Notes: generated by a model not told the origin, from the letters alone. Numbered from the stretch's first letter, positions 7,948 to 18,711 are shown. The stretch is DNA of 64,000 bases from Dysgonomonas mossii DSM 22836 (GCF_000213575.1 NZ_GL892004.1:434001-498000), one strand, 5' to 3'. Numbers and translations: made by a program.

Positions 7948-10560
7948 GTGTCAAAAAAGGTAGCTGAAACCCCACTGATGAAACAATATTTTGAGATCAA
8001 GAGCAAACATCCTGATGCCATATTATTGTTCAGAGTAGGAGACTTTTACGAGACATTTTCGGATGACGCTATCGATGCTGCCGAGATATTGGGAATCACG
8101 CTTACACGTAGAGGAAACGGTACTGCTCAGTTTGTAGAATTGGCAGGATTTCCACACCATGCATTGGATACATATTTGCCAAAGTTGGTACGTGCCGGAA
8201 GGCGTGTAGCTATTTGTGACCAATTGGAAGACCCGAAGCAAACCAAGAACCTTGTAAAAAGAGGTATTACCGAGCTTGTTACCCCCGGGGTTTCTATCAA
8301 TGATAATATACTAAATCATAAAGAGAATAATTTCCTTTGTGCCATTCATTTTGCAAAGAACACTTGTGGAGTTTCTTTTTTGGATATTTCTACCGGAGAA
8401 TTTCTGGTTGCAGAAGGTACAAAAGAATATATAGATAAACTTCTTACAAACTTTTCTCCTAAAGAGGTGCTCTTAGAGAGAAGTAAGAAAAAAATGTTTG
8501 AAGAGTCGTTTGGGTCTCGTTTTTTTATTTTCCAGCTCGACGATTGGGTGTTTACCGAAGATACAGCCAAAGGTCGCCTTTTGAAACATTTCGAAACCCG
8601 CAATCTGAAAGGTTTCGGTGTGGAGCATCTTACAAACGGAGTTATTGCTGCAGGAACTATTCTTCATTATCTGGATGTTACTCAACATACTCATATCGGG
8701 CATATAACATCTCTCTCTCGTATAGAGGAGGATAAATATGTGCGCTTGGATAAGTTTACAGTGCGTAGCCTTGAAATTATCTCAACGATGAACGAAGGAG
8801 GCAAAAGCCTGTTGGACATCTTGGACAAGACAGTCTCACCAATGGGGGCACGCATGCTTCGTCGCTGGCTTGTATTCCCCCTCAAAGATGTAAAACCTAT
8901 CAATAGCCGCCTGTCGGTTGTGGAATACTTCTTTAAGGACATCGAACTGAAAACTTTGCTCGAAGAACAGCTTGCGTTGATCGGAGATTTGGAACGGATT
9001 ATATCTAAGGTTGCCGTAAACAGAGTTTCTCCGCGCGAAATCGTTCAACTTAAGGTGGCATTGAAAGCGATAGAACCGATACGAAATGCGTTCTTGGCTT
9101 CGGACGAACCAAGCTTGAGGGAAATAGGAGAAAGGCTCAACCCTTGTCCGGTAATACATGATCGTATCGAAAAAGAAGTGCAACCCGATCCCCCTTCTTT
9201 GATTAATAAAGGGAATATAATAAGAAAAGGAGTAAATCCGGAACTGGACGAGCTTCGAGATATAGCCTATTCAGGAAAAGATTACTTATTAAAGATACAG
9301 CAACGAGAAACTGAAGCTACTGGTATATCATCTCTCAAGATCAGTTTTAATAACGTATTTGGCTATTATATTGAAGTCAGAAATACTCATAAAGATAAAG
9401 TCCCTGAAGGCTGGATACGCAAGCAAACATTGGTAAATGCAGAGCGTTACATTACTCAGGAGCTGAAAGAATATGAAGAAAAGATACTGGGTGCTGAAGA
9501 AAAAATTCAGGCCTTGGAGTCTAATCTATTCAATGAACTTGTTCTTAGCATTGTAGAGTATATACCCGCAATACAGGCAAATGCAAGCCTTATTGCTCAG
9601 ACCGATTGTTTGCTTTCCTTCTCCAAAGTAGCAAAAGAGAATAAATATATTCGTCCCGAGATAAATGACACGGATGTTTTGAAGATAAAGAATGGTCGAC
9701 ATCCCGTAATAGAAAAACAATTACCGCTTGGTGAAAGCTATATTGCCAATGATGTATCTCTGGATAGTAACAAGCAGCAGATAATAATTATTACCGGGCC
9801 TAATATGGCGGGTAAGTCGGCATTGCTTCGTCAAACTGCACTCATAACACTGATGGCACAGGCGGGAAGTTTTGTCCCTGCCGAATCGGCTCAAATAGGA
9901 TTGGTGGATAAAATATTCACTCGTGTAGGAGCTTCTGATAACATATCTGTAGGCGAATCTACATTTATGGTAGAGATGAATGAGGCCTCTGATATCTTGA
10001 ATAACTTATCACCTAAAAGCCTTGTTTTGTTTGATGAATTAGGGCGTGGAACAAGTACCTATGACGGTATTTCTATCGCATGGGCTATTGTTGAGTATAT
10101 TCACGAACATCCTAAGGCAAGAGCAAAAACCTTGTTCGCAACGCACTATCATGAGCTGAACGAGATGGAAAAATCCTTTAAGCGGATAAAGAACTTCAAT
10201 GTCTCGGTTAAAGAAATAGATAATAAAGTTATATTCCTCCGTAAACTTGTTCCCGGAGGGAGTGAACACAGCTTTGGTATACATGTAGCTAAGATGGCAG
10301 GAATGCCTCAAAGCATTGTTAAAAGAGCGAATTCGATATTAAAACAATTGGAATCGGATAACCGTAAACAAGGTATATCGAAACCGATTAAAGATATCAA
10401 AGAAAACAGAGAGGGGTATCAGTTAAGTTTTTTCCAACTTGATGACCCTGTTCTCAGTCAAGTAAGAGATGAAATTAAATCATTAGATGTTAATAACCTG
10501 ACTCCCATGGAGGCTTTGAACAAACTTAACGAAATTAAAAAAATAGTATCTGGTAAATAG
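7948..10560 (+). CDS. mutS: DNA mismatch repair protein MutS
   Basis: Recognises mismatches and small loops and recruits MutL. The 870-residue length is normal. The N-terminal mismatch-binding domain carries the Phe-x-Glu motif (GDFYETF near residue 32). The core and lever domains follow, and the C-terminal ABC-type ATPase shows Walker A GPNMAGKS (about residue 615), the signature region STFMVEM, Walker [12 protein letters not shown] and FATHYHEL. The start is GTG at 7948: the reading begins [14 protein letters not shown], which fits the family N-terminus, and no better ATG lies upstream. It stands alone, with its own promoter and a probable terminator. Confidence 0.97.
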   Translation: MSKKVAETPLMKQYFEIKSKHPDAILLFRVGDFYETFSDDAIDAAEILGITLTRRGNGTAQFVELAGFPHHALDTYLPKLVRAGRRVAICDQLEDPKQTKNLVKRGITELVTPGVSINDNILNHKENNFLCAIHFAKNTCGVSFLDISTGEFLVAEGTKEYIDKLLTNFSPKEVLLERSKKKMFEESFGSRFFIFQLDDWVFTEDTAKGRLLKHFETRNLKGFGVEHLTNGVIAAGTILHYLDVTQHTHIGHITSLSRIEEDKYVRLDKFTVRSLEIISTMNEGGKSLLDILDKTVSPMGARMLRRWLVFPLKDVKPINSRLSVVEYFFKDIELKTLLEEQLALIGDLERIISKVAVNRVSPREIVQLKVALKAIEPIRNAFLASDEPSLREIGERLNPCPVIHDRIEKEVQPDPPSLINKGNIIRKGVNPELDELRDIAYSGKDYLLKIQQRETEATGISSLKISFNNVFGYYIEVRNTHKDKVPEGWIRKQTLVNAERYITQELKEYEEKILGAEEKIQALESNLFNELVLSIVEYIPAIQANASLIAQTDCLLSFSKVAKENKYIRPEINDTDVLKIKNGRHPVIEKQLPLGESYIANDVSLDSNKQQIIIITGPNMAGKSALLRQTALITLMAQAGSFVPAESAQIGLVDKIFTRVGASDNISVGESTFMVEMNEASDILNNLSPKSLVLFDELGRGTSTYDGISIAWAIVEYIHEHPKARAKTLFATHYHELNEMEKSFKRIKNFNVSVKEIDNKVIFLRKLVPGGSEHSFGIHVAKMAGMPQSIVKRANSILKQLESDNRKQGISKPIKDIKENREGYQLSFFQLDDPVLSQVRDEIKSLDVNNLTPMEALNKLNEIKKIVSGK

Positions 10561-10657
10561 GAGTGGATAGATTTTACATACGTGTAACTTTATAAAATAA
10601 TAAGAATACTTCCCTAATCAAATTCATAAATAGAATTTGGGAATTTCAAACTATTGC

Positions 10658-10685
10658 AAAACTGTACTTTAGGTAGTTTTTCTTT
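10658..10685 (+). terminator. Probable mutS terminator
   Basis: AAAACT (10658-10663) pairs with AGTTTT (10675-10680), extended by two G-U pairs, followed by TTTTTCTTTT. The stem is AT-rich and moderate. Confidence 0.45.
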
Positions 10686-10718
10686 TAATAAAAAAACTAT
10701 ATTCGTGAAGTTTTTTTG

Positions 10719-10726
10719 TTTCTTTG
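10719..10726 (+). promoter_or_regulatory. -7 box of the UDP-xylose synthase unit
   Basis: TTTCTTTG, one base off TAnnTTTG, lies 41 bases before the ATG at 10768. Confidence 0.4.
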
Positions 10727-10767
10727 TGTTTTAGAATAAATTAAATAACAGCTATTTCTGTAAAATA

Positions 10768-11709
10768 ATGAATCGCAAAAAGATATTGGTTACCGGTGGT
10801 GCGGGATTTATTGGTTCACATCTTTGTGAAAGACTTCTGAAAGATGGAAATGAGGTTTTATGCTTAGACAATTATTTTACAGGCTCAAAAGATAATATCA
10901 TACATCTTTTAGATAATCCCTATTTTGAATTAATCAGGCATGATATAGTCCATCCTTTTCATGTAGATGTGGATGAGATCTATAATCTGGCTTGCCCTGC
11001 TTCTCCGATACACTATCAGTACAATGCGATAAAAACAATAAAAACGTCTGTGGTAGGAGCTATCAATATGCTTGGTTTGGCAAAACGCCTGAAAGCAAAA
11101 ATCCTGCAAGCTTCTACAAGTGAGGTATATGGTGATCCCAATGTACACCCTCAGCCCGAATCTTATTGGGGAAATGTGAATCCGATAGGGATACGCTCTT
11201 GTTATGATGAAGGAAAGCGTTGCGCCGAGACTTTGTTTATGGACTATCACCGACAGAATGCAGTAAGGATAAAGATTGTACGTATATTTAATACTTACGG
11301 TCCTAATATGAACCCAAATGACGGCAGGGTTGTGTCCAATTTTATTGTACAAGCACTCAAGGGAGAAGATATTACAATATATGGTGATGGCACTCAGACA
11401 AGAAGTTTTCAGTATGTAGATGATCTTGTGGAAGCTATGATTCGAATGATGGGCACTGATGACTCTTTTGTAGGTCCTGTAAATACAGGAAACCCGGGAG
11501 AGTTTACAATGCTTGAACTTGCAACCTTAATACTCGAACTTACCGGTTCAAAGTCGAAGCTGATATTTATGCCTTTGCCTAGTGATGATCCTAAACAGAG
11601 ACGCCCTGATATAACTTTAGCAAAAGAAAAGCTAGACTGGGAACCTAAGGTGCAACTCAGGGATGGGTTGATTAAAACGATTGACTATTTTGACCGAATC
11701 TTAACATAA
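10768..11709 (+). CDS. uxs: UDP-glucuronate decarboxylase (UDP-xylose synthase)
   Basis: A short-chain dehydrogenase-type sugar-nucleotide enzyme that oxidises, decarboxylates and re-reduces UDP-glucuronate to UDP-xylose. The 313 residues show the NAD-binding [10 protein letters not shown] at 8-17, the STSEVYGDP segment, and the catalytic YDEGKR (YxxxK) typical of UXS rather than of 4-epimerases. The C-terminal [16 protein letters not shown] also fits the family. It begins a + strand unit with an outer-membrane barrel (12-base gap) and a GT2 transferase (14-base gap), consistent with supplying a sugar donor for a surface glycan. Decarboxylase versus dehydratase is inferred from motif similarity. 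Confidence 0.9.
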   Translation: MNRKKILVTGGAGFIGSHLCERLLKDGNEVLCLDNYFTGSKDNIIHLLDNPYFELIRHDIVHPFHVDVDEIYNLACPASPIHYQYNAIKTIKTSVVGAINMLGLAKRLKAKILQASTSEVYGDPNVHPQPESYWGNVNPIGIRSCYDEGKRCAETLFMDYHRQNAVRIKIVRIFNTYGPNMNPNDGRVVSNFIVQALKGEDITIYGDGTQTRSFQYVDDLVEAMIRMMGTDDSFVGPVNTGNPGEFTMLELATLILELTGSKSKLIFMPLPSDDPKQRRPDITLAKEKLDWEPKVQLRDGLIKTIDYFDRILT

Positions 11710-11721
11710 TGGATTATAATA

Positions 11722-12381
11722 ATGAATGCAATTTACAAAACAACAAGATTATTAGCTGTAATGCTTCTGCTAGCAACAGCCGGAAATGCACAAGATAATG
11801 TAGCGATTGTAGGAGTAAGAGCCGGAATAAATCTTTCCGGACAAGATGGAGTGCCAAGGGGTGAACTCGATAGCTATGCTAAATTTGGCTTCAATATAGG
11901 TGTGACGGTAGATTTCAGATTATCAGATAAAATATATTTGATAACGGGTATGGAATATACAGTAAAAGGGGCTAAAGGGAAAGAATATATAGAGGCCACA
12001 TCTGATGCTCCAGGTCATTATTTTATTAATAATGATAAGCCTGCGTATCTGCAAGTACCACTTCATGTTGGCTACCTGTGGCCTATAAACCGGGATTTTC
12101 GTCTGATGTTTCATGTCGGACCTTTTATGGCATATGGCTTAGGCGGTAAAACGCATTGGACATACGTTTATGACGATAAAGAATTTAGAAAGAAAGAGGA
12201 CTTCTTCGGTGTTGGTGTCGGAAAATTTGACTGGGGTTTAGGTGGCGGTGTTAATGCCGAATACGACAGATATGTTTTGGCTATAGGGTATGATCGTGGA
12301 TTGAGAAATTTTGCACCCGGATACAATGATGGAAAAGCCCGAACAAGAAATATGTATATTTCATTAGGATATTTATTTTAA
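11722..12381 (+). CDS. PorT-like outer-membrane beta-barrel protein
   Basis: 219 residues with a signal peptide (cleavage near GNAQ, residue 24) and alternating amphipathic strands ending in an aromatic C-terminus (SLGYLF), the hallmark of an outer-membrane barrel. The opening [11 protein letters not shown] and the segment [14 protein letters not shown] fit the PorT/outer-membrane beta-barrel domain widespread in Bacteroidetes. A paralogue with the same features lies at 27817-28500. It sits between the UDP-xylose synthase and a GT2 gene with short gaps, so it is probably co-transcribed. Its cargo or partner is unknown. Confidence 0.8.
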   Translation: MNAIYKTTRLLAVMLLLATAGNAQDNVAIVGVRAGINLSGQDGVPRGELDSYAKFGFNIGVTVDFRLSDKIYLITGMEYTVKGAKGKEYIEATSDAPGHYFINNDKPAYLQVPLHVGYLWPINRDFRLMFHVGPFMAYGLGGKTHWTYVYDDKEFRKKEDFFGVGVGKFDWGLGGGVNAEYDRYVLAIGYDRGLRNFAPGYNDGKARTRNMYISLGYLF

Positions 12382-12395
12382 ACGCAAACAAGAAT

Positions 12396-13112
12396 ATGAA
12401 ACTGTCAATAATCATTCCTGCCTACAATGAGGCAAGAATAATTCATTTTATACTCGATAAGGTTCTTGATGTACAGCTAATAAATAATATAGAAAAAGAA
12501 ATTATTATAGTAAATGACTGCTCCAATGATGATACTATAGAGGTTGTAAAGAGATATATTGCAGGCCACTCGGGGTGTGACATGAAGCTGTTCGAACAAC
12601 CTGTTAATATGGGGAAAGGAGCGGCATTACACCGAGGGATAAAAGAAGCTACGGGTGATTATCTTATAATTCAGGATGCTGATTTGGAGTATGATCCCCA
12701 AGAATATAATATTTTGTTAAAGCCGGTTATTGATGGTTTTGCCGATGTAGTGTATGGTTCTCGTTTTATAGGTGGAAAACCTCATCGGATTTTATTTTTC
12801 TGGCACTCTATTGGCAACAAGCTTTTGACATTTGTTTCTAACATGTTTACGAATCTCAACCTTACGGATATGGAGACATGCTACAAATTGTTCAGAACTG
12901 ATATAGTGAAATCTATTTCTTTGAAAGAGAGACGTTTTGGATTTGAACCCGAAGTGACAGCCAAAATATCAAGGTATCCTAATGTGAGGATATACGAAGT
13001 AGGTATTTCTTACTATGGGCGAACTTATGAAGAAGGTAAAAAGATAGGTTGGCGAGACGGTATGAGAGCTTTTGTCTGTATGTTAAAATATGGATTGTTA
13101 AGAATGAACTAG
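12396..13112 (+). CDS. GT2 family glycosyltransferase, dolichol-phosphate mannose synthase-like
   Basis: A 238-residue GT-A fold enzyme. [10 protein letters not shown] at the N-terminus, the nucleotide-binding VNDCSNDDT and the metal-binding DADLEYD (about residue 95) are those of family GT2, closest in layout to polyprenyl-phosphate mannose/glucose synthases. It lacks the C-terminal membrane segments of DPG/GtrB proteins. It probably makes a lipid-linked sugar donor on the inner face of the membrane. It ends the uxs unit and converges on a GT4 gene with only 10 bases between the stops. The sugar is not determinable from sequence. Confidence 0.85.
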   Translation: MKLSIIIPAYNEARIIHFILDKVLDVQLINNIEKEIIIVNDCSNDDTIEVVKRYIAGHSGCDMKLFEQPVNMGKGAALHRGIKEATGDYLIIQDADLEYDPQEYNILLKPVIDGFADVVYGSRFIGGKPHRILFFWHSIGNKLLTFVSNMFTNLNLTDMETCYKLFRTDIVKSISLKERRFGFEPEVTAKISRYPNVRIYEVGISYYGRTYEEGKKIGWRDGMRAFVCMLKYGLLRMN

Positions 13113-13122
13113 ATGGGCGTGG

Positions 13123-14241
13123 TTACAACCCGGATAAAGAAGATTCGGTAAATTGGATGAAGCTTTTCCATGATAATCGTTTCTTTTCTTCTTCAATTTT
13201 TTCCTTATAGATAGAGATCTTTTTTTTATCCGAAAAGAATTCCAATATAGCTTCGGCGATGTCTGTATTGGTTGCAGTTGGTGCTACAACTCCAATTTGG
13301 GCATCTTTTACACTATTCCCTAGTTCTCCCACATTCGTGGCTATTATAGGAAGTTTCATCTGTATTGCAATAGCAGTAACTCCGCTTTGTGTCGCAGATC
13401 GATATGGTAATACTAAAACATCTGCAGCCGAGAAAAAAGTAGCGACCATATTATCCGGAATATATTGCTCAAATACTCTTATATTGTCCTTTAATCGAGA
13501 CTGTTCGATAAGTTTGTTATACTTCTCAAAATCGCCATAGCTCTCCCCTGATATGATGAGCTGGAAGCTCTCATCAAGCTTATCCATAGCTTCTATGAGT
13601 AAATCCAAGCCTTTATATTCTCGTATGAGACCAAAAAATAAAAGGTTCTTTTTGTCTCTTCTTATTCCCAATTTATCGCAAGCTCGCTCTTTTTCTATTG
13701 TTTCGCCATAATTATCATATATTGGATGCGGATGTAAAAAAATATTAGCCCCTTTGCACAGAGATAATACATCCTTCCTTACTGTTTCACTTAATACGAT
13801 AAAAGCATCACATCTATCAAAAAATAATTTTGTCAACGGTTTATCTATAAATCGTTTTTCGTGAGGAATCGCATTATGTACAAGTGCCACTATTTTTATC
13901 TGCTTGTTTAGCAGCAGGCAAACAGAGCTGTAGGCAGGCACCATAAATGACATCCAATAGGAGATAATGAGTATGTCGGGCTTGTATTTATTTATTTCTT
14001 TTGCTGTTTTTATATAGCTGATAGGGTTTATGCTGTTCAGTGTACGACGGCTTTCTATATCGGAATATTCATTGTCTGGGACATACTGGCTTTTTCCCGG
14101 AAATAGAAAATTAGGGTATAATGTTTTAAATGAAAATGCCTTCACCTCATTATTTCCCGATAGCCCTCTGTAGAGCAATTCGCTAAATTGGGCAATTCCT
14201 CCTCTGTAGGGGAAAAATGGTGAAAGGATCGCTATTTTCAT
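13123..14241 (-). CDS. GT4 family glycosyltransferase
   Basis: 372 residues with a GT-B fold. The N-terminal glycine-rich segment is FPYRGGIAQFSELLYRG. The C-terminal GT4 donor site includes LFFGLIREYKGLDLLIEA, an acidic region, and PYRSATQSGVTAIAIQMKLP (the E-x7-E region has lost its first Glu to a Ser/Gln-rich stretch, as in some family members). It probably adds a hexose to a surface glycan or lipid. Its ATG overlaps the stop of the upstream GT9 gene by 4 bases, implying translational coupling. It is the last gene of the minus-strand yifB-DUF4254-GT9-GT4 run. Confidence 0.87.
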   Translation of the reverse strand: MKIAILSPFFPYRGGIAQFSELLYRGLSGNNEVKAFSFKTLYPNFLFPGKSQYVPDNEYSDIESRRTLNSINPISYIKTAKEINKYKPDILIISYWMSFMVPAYSSVCLLLNKQIKIVALVHNAIPHEKRFIDKPLTKLFFDRCDAFIVLSETVRKDVLSLCKGANIFLHPHPIYDNYGETIEKERACDKLGIRRDKKNLLFFGLIREYKGLDLLIEAMDKLDESFQLIISGESYGDFEKYNKLIEQSRLKDNIRVFEQYIPDNMVATFFSAADVLVLPYRSATQSGVTAIAIQMKLPIIATNVGELGNSVKDAQIGVVAPTATNTDIAEAILEFFSDKKKISIYKEKIEEEKKRLSWKSFIQFTESSLSGL

Positions 14242-15275
14242 ACTTGTTTTTTATTCAGTTCTTGGTGAATACGAGATACGACCATATCTTCCGAGATTCT
14301 CTCTAAGCAAGCATAATCTTCTCGTTGGCAGGGTAGGTCTCCATATACCGAGCAGGGTCTACATTTAATATCTATTTGGATCGCATTGTCTAAGTCCTGA
14401 TTGAACCCATAAAATCCCAATGATGGATGTGTTGCACCCCAGATTGAGATTACAGGAACCTGAACAAGAGATGCCAGATGCATATTTGCAGAATCCATTG
14501 AGAGCATTACATCTAGATATGATATAAGCATAAGCTCTCTTTCCAGATTTAATTTCCCCATTGTATTTACTGTATTTGGAAACATTTTAGCCCATTTAGA
14601 CAGAACTCTATCTTCTTCTTTCCCTGCGCCGAACAGAAATATAGTAATATTGTCGTCTTTGGATAGTTTCTCAATCACTTTTTCCATTTTTTCTAAAGGG
14701 TATATTTTGCCCTTATGCTTAGAAAAAGGAGCAATTCCGACCCATTTTCCGGTTTTTTCGGTAGCTATAGCCCTTAAGCTGGAAAAGTCTTTTGGTATAA
14801 ACTGTAGTATATTCGTAAAAATCATGGGAGCAGGAAATCCCAAATCGTCAAATACTTTTTGATATCGTTCGATAGTACTTTTTAAAGGGGGCTGTAGGTT
14901 TTTATGGGCAATCATTTCTCTTTTCTCTTTACGCCCTTTGTCTATATAAGCCATTTTGCGCCCTGTCATTTTCATAAAGAAACGGATGACTTTAGATCTC
15001 AGAACGTCATGCTCATCGGCCACATGCGAAAAGCCAAGGGTTAAAACCCTCCTGATGATTCTAAACAGCCCTACTATGCCTTTGTGTCTGCCCGTTACGT
15101 CTACCGGAATAACATTAATGTTGAAGCCTAAGTTTTCGAATAGAGGGGCAAAAGCTTTACGCGTCATTACCGAAAAGCGGTCTTGAGGGTACTTTGCTGC
15201 AACAGAAAAAATGACAGGTACAAGAATTGCAACATCCCCAAACGAGGAAGTGCGGATTACTAATACTTTAGCCAT
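14238..15275 (-). CDS. GT9 family glycosyltransferase (heptosyltransferase-like)
   Basis: 345 residues with the ADP-heptose:LPS heptosyltransferase fold. Seen are the N-terminal VIRTSSFGDVAILVPVI, the donor-site segment IGIAPFSKHKGKIYPLEKM-like stretch near residue 190, MLSMDSANMHLASLVQVPVISIWGATHP near 265, and a cysteine-rich tail CRPCSVYGDLPCQ, all usual in this family. It probably extends the lipopolysaccharide inner core. DUF4254 lies 21 bases upstream and the GT4 gene overlaps its end. In Bacteroidetes these three gene types are often neighbours. The sugar donor is inferred and need not be heptose. Confidence 0.88.
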   Translation of the reverse strand: MAKVLVIRTSSFGDVAILVPVIFSVAAKYPQDRFSVMTRKAFAPLFENLGFNINVIPVDVTGRHKGIVGLFRIIRRVLTLGFSHVADEHDVLRSKVIRFFMKMTGRKMAYIDKGRKEKREMIAHKNLQPPLKSTIERYQKVFDDLGFPAPMIFTNILQFIPKDFSSLRAIATEKTGKWVGIAPFSKHKGKIYPLEKMEKVIEKLSKDDNITIFLFGAGKEEDRVLSKWAKMFPNTVNTMGKLNLERELMLISYLDVMLSMDSANMHLASLVQVPVISIWGATHPSLGFYGFNQDLDNAIQIDIKCRPCSVYGDLPCQREDYACLERISEDMVVSRIHQELNKKQV

Positions 15276-15296
15276 AATTGCAAAATTAGTGTTAGG

Positions 15297-15908
15297 TTAT
15301 TTTGATTCTTTTCCATATAAAACAGGATTAAGAGCAGGGTCGTTATACATTTTCATTTGTTTGTATACTTTCATATACTTGTTTCCTGCTTCTATGTCCT
15401 CTAATAATTCTTCAATAGCTGTAGATAAATCTTCACGCTGGGCCAACAGTATGTCTAATTTCTTAGAAACCTGTTCGTGATGATTTGCATCAGAATCTTT
15501 TCTGTCTACCTCTTGCTGCATGTGATATATTTTGAGAGCAAGTATCGACAAACGGTCGATAGCCCATGCCGGACTTTCTGTATTGATGCGGGCATTTGGT
15601 TGTATTTCTATATTTCTATATTTATCAAGAAAATAGCTGTCGATTAATTCAACTAAGTCGGTTCTTTCCTGATTCGACTTATCTATTCTTCTTTTTATTT
15701 TTAGAGCCTCTGTTGGGTTTATTTCAGGGTCGCGAATAATGTCTTCCAGATGCCATTGAACAGTATCAATCCAATTTTTGAGGTACAGAAAATACTCGAT
15801 AGTTTTTTCTTCAAACGGGTTGTTTATTGGAGTATCAACATGATCTGCCTTATGGTAATCATTTATTACTTGTACAAAAATGGAATTACTTAATTCGGTA
15901 AAAGTCAT
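15297..15908 (-). CDS. DUF4254 family protein
   Basis: 203 residues, helical and cytoplasmic by appearance (no signal or membrane segment). The N-terminal FTELSNSIFVQVINDYH and the central NARINTESPAWAIDRLSILALKIYHM are characteristic of DUF4254, a family found almost only beside heptosyltransferase-type genes in Bacteroidetes. The biochemical role is not established. Here it is 33 bases after yifB and 21 bases before GT9, so it probably acts with the glycosyltransferases. The family call is from recognition of the conserved centre. Confidence 0.82.
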   Translation of the reverse strand: MTFTELSNSIFVQVINDYHKADHVDTPINNPFEEKTIEYFLYLKNWIDTVQWHLEDIIRDPEINPTEALKIKRRIDKSNQERTDLVELIDSYFLDKYRNIEIQPNARINTESPAWAIDRLSILALKIYHMQQEVDRKDSDANHHEQVSKKLDILLAQREDLSTAIEELLEDIEAGNKYMKVYKQMKMYNDPALNPVLYGKESK

Positions 15909-15941
15909 GATCTAGATTTTTAGTATTACTTATTTATTAAT

Positions 15942-17486
15942 TTATTTTTTACTCGCCCACGTTTCCCTATCCAAATTTCGGTAATTTATTGCTTCTGCCA
16001 AATGTTTTGAATGAATTTTTTCAGAATTATCCAGATCCGCAATGGTTCGAGACACTTTTAGTATCCGGTCGTATGCTCTTGCTGATAAATTGAATCGATC
16101 CATTGCTGTTTTTAATAATTGCAATCCCTCGTTATCGGGTGAAGCATATTTAGCCAGCATTTTCGGTGTCATCTGAGCATTGCAGTAGATACCTTCTTCA
16201 TTCTCGAAGCGTTTACTTTGGTGTTCTCTTGCAACAATTACCCGCTCTCGAATGAGGTTACTTGCTTCAGCAGGGGTTTTATCCGATATTTTTTCAAATG
16301 GAACAGGTACTATTTCTATATGAATATCTACCCGGTCGAGTAATGGCCCCGATATCTTATTCAGGTACTTTTGTACTGCTCCATTGGGGCAAACACATTC
16401 TTTTTCGGGATGATTGTAGTACCCGCATGGACACGGATTCATCGAAGAAATCAGCATAAAGCTTGCAGGATACTCCACTGTAAACCTTGAGCGAGATATG
16501 GTTATTCTTCTATCTTCGAGCGGTTGTCTCATTACTTCGAGCACACTTCTGCTAAACTCGGGCAATTCGTCAAGAAATAATACTCCGTTGTGAGCCAGAC
16601 TTATTTCTCCCGGTTGAGGGTATGTTCCTCCTCCAACCAAAGCCACATCAGAAATTGTATGATGCGGACTGCGGAACGGGCGTTGAGCCATCAGTGCTGT
16701 TTCTGTCCCTATCTTTCCGGCTACGCTGTGTATCTTTGTTGTTTCAAGGGCTTCATGCAAAGTGAATGGGGGTAGGATGGAAGGCATCCGTTTAGCCATC
16801 ATCGATTTTCCTGCACCGGGAGGGCCGATGATAATGAGATTGTGACCTCCTGCTGCGGCAACTTCCAGTGCTCGCTTTACGTTTTCTTGTCCTTTTACGT
16901 CCGAGAAGTCGAAATCGAACAGTTGTTGGGCATTATAGAATTCGGTACGCGTGTCCACAACTGTTTTTTCCAGATCGTGGTTTCCATTAAAGAAGTTTAC
17001 TACCTCTTTGATGTTATCTACACCGTATACCTCAAGATTGTTTACAACGGCTGCCTCCCTTGCATTCTTATTGGGTAGTATAATTCCTTTGAATCCCATT
17101 GTTCGAGCCATTATGGCTATCGGTAAAACCCCTTTAATGGGGAGTATGCTGCCATCGAGAGAAAGTTCTCCCATTATTATATATTCCTCAAGTTTATCAG
17201 GCTTCACACTCTCTGATGCCGCTAATATACCGATGGCTAAAGGCAGGTCGTAAGCTGTGCCTTCCTTGCGTATATCGGCAGGAGACATGTTTATGACGAC
17301 TTGTTGTCTTGGAAATTTGTATCCGTTTACTTGCAAGGCCGAAATGATTCGTTCATGGCTTTCCTTAACTGACGCATCAGGTAGTCCGACCAGCATGAAC
17401 TTAATCCCCTTCGAGCAGTTAACTTCTATGGTGATAAGTGTAGCCTCTATTCCTTGAACAGCAGCTCCAAAAATTTTGACTAACAT
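15942..17486 (-). CDS. YifB/ComM family Mg-chelatase-like AAA ATPase
   Basis: 514 residues. The N-terminal Lon-protease-like fold domain begins FGAAVQGIEATLITIEV and includes VGLPDASVKESHERI. The AAA+ domain has Walker A GPPGAGKSM near residue 222, Walker B FLDELPEF near 303, and the SMNPCPCGYY cysteine segment. A C-terminal Mg-chelatase region ends the protein. ComM proteins are hexameric helicases that aid branch migration during natural transformation. It leads a minus-strand run behind its own -7 box. Whether this organism is transformable is unknown; a ComEA-like gene lies 7 kb away. Confidence 0.93.
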   Translation of the reverse strand: MLVKIFGAAVQGIEATLITIEVNCSKGIKFMLVGLPDASVKESHERIISALQVNGYKFPRQQVVINMSPADIRKEGTAYDLPLAIGILAASESVKPDKLEEYIIMGELSLDGSILPIKGVLPIAIMARTMGFKGIILPNKNAREAAVVNNLEVYGVDNIKEVVNFFNGNHDLEKTVVDTRTEFYNAQQLFDFDFSDVKGQENVKRALEVAAAGGHNLIIIGPPGAGKSMMAKRMPSILPPFTLHEALETTKIHSVAGKIGTETALMAQRPFRSPHHTISDVALVGGGTYPQPGEISLAHNGVLFLDELPEFSRSVLEVMRQPLEDRRITISRSRFTVEYPASFMLISSMNPCPCGYYNHPEKECVCPNGAVQKYLNKISGPLLDRVDIHIEIVPVPFEKISDKTPAEASNLIRERVIVAREHQSKRFENEEGIYCNAQMTPKMLAKYASPDNEGLQLLKTAMDRFNLSARAYDRILKVSRTIADLDNSEKIHSKHLAEAINYRNLDRETWASKK

Positions 17487-17534
17487 CTATTATATTGTAT
17501 ATAGTAGTAAAGCTGTACTTTTATTAATACTACA

Positions 17535-17542
17535 CAAATATA
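17535..17542 (-). promoter_or_regulatory. -7 box of yifB
   Basis: On the minus strand TATATTTG lies 48 bases before the yifB ATG. Confidence 0.6.
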
Positions 17543-17574
17543 AGGAAAAAAAAGGAATCTCTAAGTGTTAAGAC

Positions 17575-18711
17575 TTATTTGCCGGAATCAACCAGCTCAT
17601 TCATCTTTTTTATTAAAGTGGTAACGGGGAAATCTCTATCGGTTATATTACCCGAAGGTGATATAAGTACATTGTATGGTATTTCGCGTATATAATAAGT
17701 ATCGAATTCCTTTGCAGACCATCCGCCTTTTACGGGTATAATAGTCCATTTTACAGAATCTGTGAAGTTTTTTGATATAGGTTCATCTTCTATATCTTTG
17801 ATAATAGATATGAATTCGATATTCTTTTTCTGTTTCTTCAATTCATTATACACCTTTACGGCATCCTTTTTTTCTAACTTGCATACTTCACAAGTTGTAG
17901 AGGCAAATGTTAATAGTACATATTTCCCTTTAAAGTCGGACATCTGTACATTTTTTCCATTTACATCTTTCAGGTTAAAAACGGGTGCTATTGCTCCGAT
18001 CGATGATCTTTTTACTTTATCTCTGAATTGTTTTAGATCAGCAGTTAGTTGGAAGTCAACCGCTTTTCCTTTTAGTAAAGCGAGGTTTTCATCGAGGCGG
18101 GGAATAGATGATTCGTCTTTGAAAAATGTGTTGATTAACATCACGCTTGCTATCTTCTCTGGATTTGTTTTTATATAGTTAGCCGCAATGTTCGATAATT
18201 CGAAGTTTATATTCTTTAATTCTACTACGTAGTCTTTAACTTTCAGGGTATCGTTGTTGTCTGAATTTTTTCTGTCGGCAGCAATCAAAATGTCTGCCCG
18301 ATTTTTTAGCAAATCTTTGTTTTGATTCTTAAATGTTGTGAGGTCGTTATTCACATCTCCGCCTTTCACGTTTATCAAGTCGGGGTATAATGCATCTCCT
18401 TTTAGTTCTACATCCCATCCTTTGTTTACAAGTATATAGGTGCTTTTTGTATTCTGATTGAAATAAAGGGACATTTCTGTAAGCGTGTCAACCGCTCCTT
18501 TGAACGAAAATTCTCCTTTTGCATTTATCGGAATTGTATCTATAACAACGGAGTCGCCTACTTCATGAGACATTAGGAAATAATTCCCTGTGAGATTTTC
18601 CAGTTTTCCCGATATCTCATATTTCGATGTCGCTTTTTTGTCACAGGATATCATTACTGTAGCACAAAGTGTAACGATTCCTATGTAGCGTAATACATTA
18701 TAGATAGACAT
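17575..18711 (-). CDS. TlpA/AhpC-type thiol-disulfide lipoprotein with DUF4369
   Basis: 378 residues. The signal sequence ends in a lipobox (TVMISC, Cys about residue 24), so it is a lipoprotein. The N-terminal half (KYEISGKLENLTGNYFL...) matches DUF4369, a beta-sandwich found ahead of TlpA domains in Bacteroidetes. The C-terminal half is a thioredoxin fold with the redox pair in TTCEVCKLEK (CxxC). It is probably a periplasm-facing reductase or disulfide handler. It follows a weak promoter and is separate from yifB, which has its own. This is the second thioredoxin-fold protein in the window. Confidence 0.88.
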   Translation of the reverse strand: MSIYNVLRYIGIVTLCATVMISCDKKATSKYEISGKLENLTGNYFLMSHEVGDSVVIDTIPINAKGEFSFKGAVDTLTEMSLYFNQNTKSTYILVNKGWDVELKGDALYPDLINVKGGDVNNDLTTFKNQNKDLLKNRADILIAADRKNSDNNDTLKVKDYVVELKNINFELSNIAANYIKTNPEKIASVMLINTFFKDESSIPRLDENLALLKGKAVDFQLTADLKQFRDKVKRSSIGAIAPVFNLKDVNGKNVQMSDFKGKYVLLTFASTTCEVCKLEKKDAVKVYNELKKQKKNIEFISIIKDIEDEPISKNFTDSVKWTIIPVKGGWSAKEFDTYYIREIPYNVLISPSGNITDRDFPVTTLIKKMNELVDSGK

